From positions 1 through 64,000 of the forward strand of contig CACZVX010000002.1 in NCBI GenBank assembly GCA_902784755.1: a stretch of DNA of 64,000 bases. Direction: 5' to 3'. Within the stretch, counting starts at the first letter, position 1. Each line of letters begins with the position of its first letter. The DNA comes from an uncultured Prevotellaceae bacterium. GTDB taxonomy: Bacteria > Bacteroidota > Bacteroidia > Bacteroidales > Bacteroidaceae. A program made the translations under genes and the position numbers. The notes below the pieces were generated by a model, which saw only the letters and a program-made list of their open reading frames with translations, ran no database searches and was not told the origin of the DNA. Shown here in pieces: positions 59,694 through 64,000 of this stretch.

Positions 59694-59725
59694 CAAAGGT
59701 ACGTTTTTTTACCCTCAAATCCAAA
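59694..59725 (-). promoter_or_regulatory. Promoter of the AICAR formyltransferase gene
   Basis: On the minus strand TTTG (forward 59722-59725), 20 bases, TACCTTTG (forward 59694-59701). It fixes the start codon at 59663. The stretch to 59954 up to the divergent promoter holds no gene. Confidence 0.75.
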
Positions 59726-59954
59726 TTTCTGATTCCTTCATTTGCGCATTTCCTTTATTTTATAAGGTGAAATGTTAAATGGATATTTATGCGGATATTA
59801 AAAGCTGTTAACGCAAACAGTTAAAGTTTGAGATAAGAAAAATGGGCTAAATTACACTATAACAGCAGGTAAGGGAATTTTTTGGATGCAAAATTCGACT
59901 TTTGGCACAATCGAAAAAGATGTAAACCCATTTTTTTTGTCGCAGAATTATTGT

Positions 59955-59962
59955 TAACTTTG
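59955..59962 (+). promoter_or_regulatory. -7 box of the NlpC/P60 gene
   Basis: TAACTTTG fits the consensus; a TTTG ending at 59939-59940 is only 15 bases upstream. The start would be near 59970. Confidence 0.5.
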
Positions 59963-60047
59963 CAGTGCATTTTAAAAAATGGGTGTGGATTATCTTTTTA
60001 ATCCTTTTCGCCCGAAATCAATTTTGACTCTTCTAACCCTCAATTTA

Positions 60048-60611
60048 ATGAGAAAGAAAATATTTGTATTTGCAGTACTCCTGCTATTGACTTGTGTTTC
60101 TGTTACCGATGCTCGTAAGCGTAAGGTGCAGAAGAAAGAGACGACTACGCTTACCAGCGAGCGCCATGAAATTGACAACTTTGATTTCCTTTATAACGGA
60201 ACCGAATACGAGGATTACAACGTATCGGCTACCGAAGACCTCATGAGTGAGGCATTTTCACATATCGGTACCCGCTATCGCAGTGGTGCTAAAGGCCCTT
60301 ATGCCTTTGACTGCTCTGGATTCACCAGCTATGTGTTCCGTAAGTTTGGCGAGAATATCGGCAGTTGCTCCCGTGATCAGTATGCCAAGAACCAGCCCAT
60401 CAGCCGTGGCGATTTGCAGACGGGTGACCTGGTGTTCTTCACCAGTCGCAATTCCGGTCGTGGTGTTGGCCACGTGGGAATCGTGGTGGACGTGAATGGT
60501 GACGGTACCTTCTCCTTTATCCACGCTTCTACAAGCGAAGGTGTGAAGGTGAGTCAGTCAACCGATGGCTATTATGCCCGCCGTTATGTAGGTGCCCGTC
60601 GCGTGATGTAA
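60048..60611 (+). CDS. NlpC/P60 family cell-wall peptidase
   Basis: 187 residues from ATG 60048 (MRKKIFVFAVLLLLTCVSVTDA, a signal peptide); an in-frame ATG at 59979 would add 23 residues before it. NlpC/P60 fold: catalytic Cys near residue 88 in FDCSGFTSYVF, His in GVGHVGIVV, and a polar third residue in FIHAST. Cuts peptide bonds in peptidoglycan stem peptides in the periplasm. It is followed 23 bases later by a CapA-like gene on the same strand. Typical size for a single-domain member with a short N-terminal linker (basic KRKVQKKET). Confidence 0.88.
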   Translation: MRKKIFVFAVLLLLTCVSVTDARKRKVQKKETTTLTSERHEIDNFDFLYNGTEYEDYNVSATEDLMSEAFSHIGTRYRSGAKGPYAFDCSGFTSYVFRKFGENIGSCSRDQYAKNQPISRGDLQTGDLVFFTSRNSGRGVGHVGIVVDVNGDGTFSFIHASTSEGVKVSQSTDGYYARRYVGARRVM

Positions 60612-60634
60612 GGGAATTTTTTGAAAATGAGAGA

Positions 60635-61705
60635 ATGAGAAACTTAATTCTCTTCATGATATGCGTAAATGCTGGTCTGTTGAGGCCAGCATTTGCTGTT
60701 TCTCAGAATCAGCAGAAATCTGGCAGTCCGTCTTCCTCTCAAAAAACCTTGACCTTTGCCATGGTGGGTGACGTGATGATGGGAACGACTTTTCCCACAG
60801 AACGACTTCCGATTAACGATGGTGCGAATCTGTTCAGGGATGCTAAGAAGGTGTTGCTTAATGCAGATGTGGCAATGGGGAACCTGGAAGGACCTCTCTG
60901 TGTGTTTGGAGAAACGACCAAAGAGGGTGAAAACTCATATGCTTTCCGTACTCCTCCCAGTTATGCGCGGAGACTGAAAGAGGCAGGATTTGACTTCATG
61001 AGTCTCGCCAATAACCACTCGTTTGATTTCGGTGAAGACGGCATTCTACAGACGGAACAGGCTCTCGATTCCCAGGGTATTCTCTATGCCGGCATTGAAG
61101 GACGCGTCACCTCTGTGGTGCTTGAGCTTAAGGGAATACGTATCGGTCTCTGTGCCTTTGGACATAATCCATATACAGTGAATCATCTCTACTTGAATCG
61201 TGTAAAGCAGGTTCTGAATGATTTGAAGTGGAAATCAGACATCATCGTGGTGTCTTTCCATGGAGGTGCCGAGGGGCATAAGATGCGTCACTTACCTTAT
61301 GGTCAGGAAATCTTTCTTGAGGAAAACCGCGGATCGCTTCGCGAGCTGGCACATTTCTGCGTTGATAATGGTGCTGATATCGTTTATGGCCATGGGCCAC
61401 ATGTGCTGCGTTGCGTGGAAGTATATAAGCAGAAGTTCATCGCTTATAGCCTGGGAAACTTCTGTACGCCTTTCGGTGTGAATATCAAGGGTATTTCAGG
61501 TTATGCGCCGCTTCTTGAGATCCAGACAGACATCAACGGTAATTTCTTGCAAGGACAGATTCATCCGTTCATCCAGAGATATGGCATAGGTCCCCGGACG
61601 GATAAAACGGGAGCCGTCATCAGGGAGATGAAGACGCTTACAGAGTCGGATATACTCATGAATGCTGTCTCTATAGACTGGAAAGGGAGAATCAGACTGA
61701 AATAA
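60635..61705 (+). CDS. CapA-family phosphoesterase-like exported protein
   Basis: 356 residues with a signal peptide (GLLRPAFAVS). Metallophosphoesterase-like fold of the PGA_cap/CapA family: TFAMVGDVMMGTTFP near 40-54, ANNHSFDFGEDG near 128-139, FHGGAEGHK near 208-216, and HGPHVLRCVEVY near 252-263. Family members are linked to poly-gamma-glutamate capsule or to envelope phosphate chemistry, but no capsule genes are here. Directly after the peptidase gene and ended by a terminator at 61707-61740. Confidence 0.85.
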   Translation: MRNLILFMICVNAGLLRPAFAVSQNQQKSGSPSSSQKTLTFAMVGDVMMGTTFPTERLPINDGANLFRDAKKVLLNADVAMGNLEGPLCVFGETTKEGENSYAFRTPPSYARRLKEAGFDFMSLANNHSFDFGEDGILQTEQALDSQGILYAGIEGRVTSVVLELKGIRIGLCAFGHNPYTVNHLYLNRVKQVLNDLKWKSDIIVVSFHGGAEGHKMRHLPYGQEIFLEENRGSLRELAHFCVDNGADIVYGHGPHVLRCVEVYKQKFIAYSLGNFCTPFGVNIKGISGYAPLLEIQTDINGNFLQGQIHPFIQRYGIGPRTDKTGAVIREMKTLTESDILMNAVSIDWKGRIRLK

Positions 61706-61706
61706 C

Positions 61707-61740
61707 AAAAGAGGCCCAGACATACATCCGAGCCTCTTTT
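61707..61740. terminator. Bidirectional terminator between capA-like gene and rplS
   Basis: AAAAGAGGC (61707-61715) pairs with GCCTCTTTT (61732-61740), with A and T runs on the two flanks. Confidence 0.85.
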
Positions 61741-61761
61741 ATCATACTTTTCGTGAGGATA

Positions 61762-62121
61762 TTACTCCTTAACGATGGTTCTCTTCTCAGCGATACGAGC
61801 CTTCTTACCAGTGAGCTTACGCAGGTAATACAGCTTAGCGCGACGAACCTTACCAATCTTGTTCACCTCGATAGAATCGATAGCGGGTGACTCGATGGGG
61901 AAGATACGCTCTACACCTACGGTACCAGACATCTTACGAACAGTGAAACGGCGCTTGTTACCATGACCAACGATCTTAATAACAACACCACGATAGAGCT
62001 GGATACGCTCCTTTGAACCTTCGACGATTTTGTAAGCGACAGTCACAGTGTCACCTGCCTTGAAGTCGGGAAACTGCTTGCCGGTTGCAAATGCTTCTTC
62101 AGCAACTTTGATTAAATCCAT
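61762..62121 (-). CDS. rplS: 50S ribosomal protein L19
   Basis: 119 residues. [31 protein letters not shown] and the [29 protein letters not shown] block match L19, which lies at the 30S/50S interface. Length is normal. It is transcribed alone on the minus strand from a strong promoter (62212-62242) with an 84-base leader that may be regulatory. Confidence 0.97.
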   Translation of the reverse strand: MDLIKVAEEAFATGKQFPDFKAGDTVTVAYKIVEGSKERIQLYRGVVIKIVGHGNKRRFTVRKMSGTVGVERIFPIESPAIDSIEVNKIGKVRRAKLYYLRKLTGKKARIAEKRTIVKE

Positions 62122-62205
62122 TTTGTTTTAATTCTTAAATTGTTATCGTGCCTTGCGCAACATGGCCAAACAACTCATCTGTATGCCAGCGGTTACGCCG
62201 AAAAG
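62122..62205 (-). promoter_or_regulatory. 5' leader of rplS mRNA
   Basis: The predicted transcript begins near 62205 and runs to the ATG at 62121. It holds short complementary stretches such as GGCGTAACC/GGTTACGCC around 62190, so a folded leader is possible. No known leader family could be assigned by eye. Confidence 0.35.
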
Positions 62206-62211
62206 CGGGTG

Positions 62212-62242
62212 CAAAGGTACAACTTTTTCTTTGTCTAACAAA
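62212..62242 (-). promoter_or_regulatory. rplS promoter
   Basis: On the minus strand TTTG (forward 62239-62242), 19 bases, TACCTTTG (forward 62212-62219): a perfect spacing. Confidence 0.8.
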
Positions 62243-62293
62243 AATTATCGACAATATTTTTGTTGAAATCGTACTTTTATTCAATTTTTTAAC

Positions 62294-62301
62294 TACCTTT
62301 G
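62294..62301 (+). promoter_or_regulatory. -7 box of the 5'-nucleotidase genes
   Basis: TACCTTTG fits the consensus; the -33 side is not clear. Transcription from about 62309 leaves only 5 bases before ATG 62314, so ATG 62335 is favoured. Confidence 0.5.
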
Positions 62302-62334
62302 TAGCATCAATTTATGAATAAACCTTTCTTTAAT

Positions 62335-63102
62335 ATGAAAACCAAATCTCTCTTTCTGACACTGACAGCCTTCCTCTTCCTGTTATCGGGATGCAAGTCG
62401 TATTATTCGCTGACTCAAGTCAGTCGTACACGAATGCTCGTGGATAGTCGTTATGACCAGCAACCAGATGTTTATGCGGCTGCCTATCTGTTGCCTTACA
62501 CTCAGCATGTGGACAGTCTGATGAATCCTTTGGTGGGACGTACTTCGCAATTCCTGGATAGGGGAATTCCCGAGGGATTGCTGTCTAATCTGCTGCCTGA
62601 TATCTTTATGTGGGCAGCTGAACGCTATCATGAGAAGCCCGACTTCGCTGTTTATAATTATGGTGGTATCCGTGCTGCATTGCCTGCTGGAGACGTAACT
62701 CGCGGTGATGTACTCGATGTGGCACCCTTTGAGAACAAGATTTGCTTCGGAACGCTCCGTGGTGCTGATGTGCTGGAGCTTTTCCAACAGTTTATGGTGA
62801 GAGGGCCTCATGGCGTCAGTCATGGTGTGGAACTTGTTTTTGACAAAGATTTGAAGTTGCGTTCAGCCAAAATCAACGGTAAGCCTGTAGATCCAGAGGC
62901 CAGCTATCGTTTCACGACGATTGATTATGTGGCTCATGGAAATGACGGGATGACTGCTTTTTCAAAAAAATTCGACTTCGTAGAGCATAAAAAGGCTGAG
63001 GATAACAGTCGTGACCTTATCATCGAATACTTCCGGGATAAATTGTCGCGCGGTGAAACCATTGATCCAAAACTAGAAGGACGAATACAGATTGAGAATT
63101 AA
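62335..63102 (+). CDS. 5'-nucleotidase C-terminal domain protein (split gene, first half)
   Basis: 255 residues from ATG 62335. Lipoprotein signal (FLLSGC, Cys about 19). The rest is the C-terminal (substrate-binding) domain of UshA-type 5'-nucleotidases: NYGGIRAALPAGDVTRGDVLDVAPFEN-type block near 109-135, LRGADVLELFQQF, and FTTIDYVAHGNDGM near 199-212. It lacks the metal-binding phosphoesterase half, which is encoded by the next gene, 41 bases on. The two would work together in the periplasm, hydrolysing nucleoside 5'-phosphates. Confidence 0.8.
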   Translation: MKTKSLFLTLTAFLFLLSGCKSYYSLTQVSRTRMLVDSRYDQQPDVYAAAYLLPYTQHVDSLMNPLVGRTSQFLDRGIPEGLLSNLLPDIFMWAAERYHEKPDFAVYNYGGIRAALPAGDVTRGDVLDVAPFENKICFGTLRGADVLELFQQFMVRGPHGVSHGVELVFDKDLKLRSAKINGKPVDPEASYRFTTIDYVAHGNDGMTAFSKKFDFVEHKKAEDNSRDLIIEYFRDKLSRGETIDPKLEGRIQIEN

Positions 63103-63142
63103 GAGTTATGAATTTAGAGTTAAGAGTTAAGAATTAAGAATT

Positions 63143-64000
63143 ATGAAGCACTTTCAATATATATATAATAATAAGGTGGAGGGAAAGGCCGTTTTTACCT
63201 TTTTTCTTTTTTGCCTTTTTACCTTTTTACCTTTACAGGCTCAGGACAAACAGTTGTTGATTCTTCATACGAACGATACCCACAGCTGTATCCTTCCACT
63301 GAAGGAGACACTGGCAGATACAGCGATTGCAGGTCGTGGAGGTTATCTTCGTCGCGTTGCCCTTGTGAAAGAAGAGCGTCTCAAAGATCCTGACTTGCTG
63401 CTTTTTGACAGTGGAGATTTCTCGCAAGGTTCTCCCTATTATACGCTCTTTAAAGGGGATGTGGAAGTCGATCTGATGAATCAGATGCATTATGATGCTG
63501 CCACTATCGGCAATCATGAGTTTGATTATGGAATGGAGAATATGGCGCGTCTCTTCAAACGGGCAAAATTCCCCATCGTATGTGCCAACTACGACTTTAC
63601 GGGAACTCTCTGTGAGGGACTGGTGAAACCTTACGTCATCATTAAGCGTAAAGGGGTTCGCATTGGTGTCTTTGGTCTGTCTCCACAATTGGAAGGTTTG
63701 GTGGAGAAAAGCAATTGTGCAGGCATTCGCTTCTTGAATCCCATTGAAGTGGCCAATCGCGTGGCCAAAGAATTGAAAGAGCAGAAGAAATGTGACCTTG
63801 TTATTTGTCTTTCCCATTTGGGATGGAGTGATGAACAGTATGCGGATAAGCGTATGATGGAGCAGACACGCAATATTGATCTCGTGCTGGGAGGTCATTC
63901 ACATTCTTATCTTGAGAATCTGGAATGGATTAATAACCTTGACGGGAAACCCATTGCCAACGACCAGAATGGTAAGCATGCTGTGTGGGTAGGACGTCTA
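63143..64000 (+). CDS. 5'-nucleotidase metallophosphoesterase domain protein (partial, runs off window)
   Basis: From ATG 63143 the frame stays open to the window end (286 codons visible). After a signal peptide unusually rich in Phe and Leu (encoded by a pyrimidine-rich tract 63211-63238) comes the metallophosphoesterase half: LILHTNDTHSC, LLLFDSGDFSQGSPY, TIGNHEFDYGMENM and LVLGGHSHSYLEN, holding the two-metal site residues. Together with the preceding gene it makes up a complete UshA-like enzyme. The start at 63143 lies directly after AAGAATT-type repeats (63103-63142). Family sure, exact nucleotide specificity unknown. Confidence 0.85.
   Translation, partial: MKHFQYIYNNKVEGKAVFTFFLFCLFTFLPLQAQDKQLLILHTNDTHSCILPLKETLADTAIAGRGGYLRRVALVKEERLKDPDLLLFDSGDFSQGSPYYTLFKGDVEVDLMNQMHYDAATIGNHEFDYGMENMARLFKRAKFPIVCANYDFTGTLCEGLVKPYVIIKRKGVRIGVFGLSPQLEGLVEKSNCAGIRFLNPIEVANRVAKELKEQKKCDLVICLSHLGWSDEQYADKRMMEQTRNIDLVLGGHSHSYLENLEWINNLDGKPIANDQNGKHAVWVGRL

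Noticed and set aside
59664..59696. Earlier start for the AICAR formyltransferase
   Set aside because: The codon overlaps the promoter box at 59694-59701; ATG 59663 fits with a 24-base leader.
1..64000. tRNA, rRNA or transposase genes
   Set aside because: I read the gene-free stretches for cloverleaf ends (CCA-like tails, GTTCRA loops) and for DDE or integrase motifs and saw none; this was by eye only.

Overview
The window looks like a chromosomal segment of a Bacteroidales bacterium, most likely Prevotella or a close relative. It carries two SusC/SusD polysaccharide-utilization loci (PULs). Many genes have the Bacteroidetes promoter pattern (TTTG, 19-20 bases, TAnnTTTG), and lipoproteins are abundant. 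House-keeping genes have their usual Bacteroidales form (hexameric GdhA, stand-alone AICAR transformylase, a DUF4831-type protein). I found no rRNA, tRNA, CRISPR array, integrase or insertion sequence. All identifications come from reading motifs by eye; no database search was possible.

Layout. 1-2.8 kb: a flavin-protein operon on the minus strand (FMN reductase and flavodoxin lipoprotein), preceded by remnants of a cyclophilin-like gene and an alpha/beta hydrolase gene, then a glycine-zipper lipoprotein. 2.8-10.5 kb: gdhA, a large PEP-synthase-like protein with receiver-like N-terminal domains, a phosphopantetheinyl transferase, an aquaporin and a sugar MFS transporter. 10.8-27.4 kb: PUL 1 (SusC, SusD, a surface glycan-binding lipoprotein with duplicated binding modules, BACON-GH16, a broken CotH gene, GH5, two GH3, and a transmembrane DNA-binding regulator). 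The enzyme set points to a beta-1,3 or mixed-linkage beta-glucan.

27.5-35.3 kb: class II fructose-bisphosphate aldolase; a four-gene ABC transporter/GntR operon with a dyad operator at its promoter; an ECF sigma factor co-transcribed with a protein that joins a cytoplasmic/one-TM N-terminus to an outer-membrane-barrel C-terminus; a serpin lipoprotein and a small lipoprotein; then a non-coding tandem-repeat patch. 35.5-48.8 kb: PUL 2 on the minus strand (SusC, SusD, small lipoprotein, a polyuronate lyase fused to a GH88 unsaturated glucuronyl hydrolase, GH2), with a divergent membrane regulator that has a periplasmic propeller, one TM helix and a C-terminal HTH but no kinase. This locus probably degrades a glucuronan-like or other uronic-acid polymer.

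48.8-64 kb: mostly house-keeping (DUF4831 protein, nnr, hpt, adk, obg, a YfiH-family protein, a short ComEC), an orphan GH9 cellulase, stand-alone AICAR transformylase, an NlpC/P60 peptidase, a CapA-like phosphoesterase, rplS, and a 5'-nucleotidase split into two genes with the C-terminal domain first. The second of these runs off the window.

The most novel-looking items are the lyase-GH88 fusion and its PUL, the sigma factor/trans-envelope barrel pair, the phased AAGTG and 22-bp repeat patch at 35.3 kb, and several small decay or duplication events (CotH deletion, promoter duplication, repeat insertions in the same loop of two GH3 enzymes).
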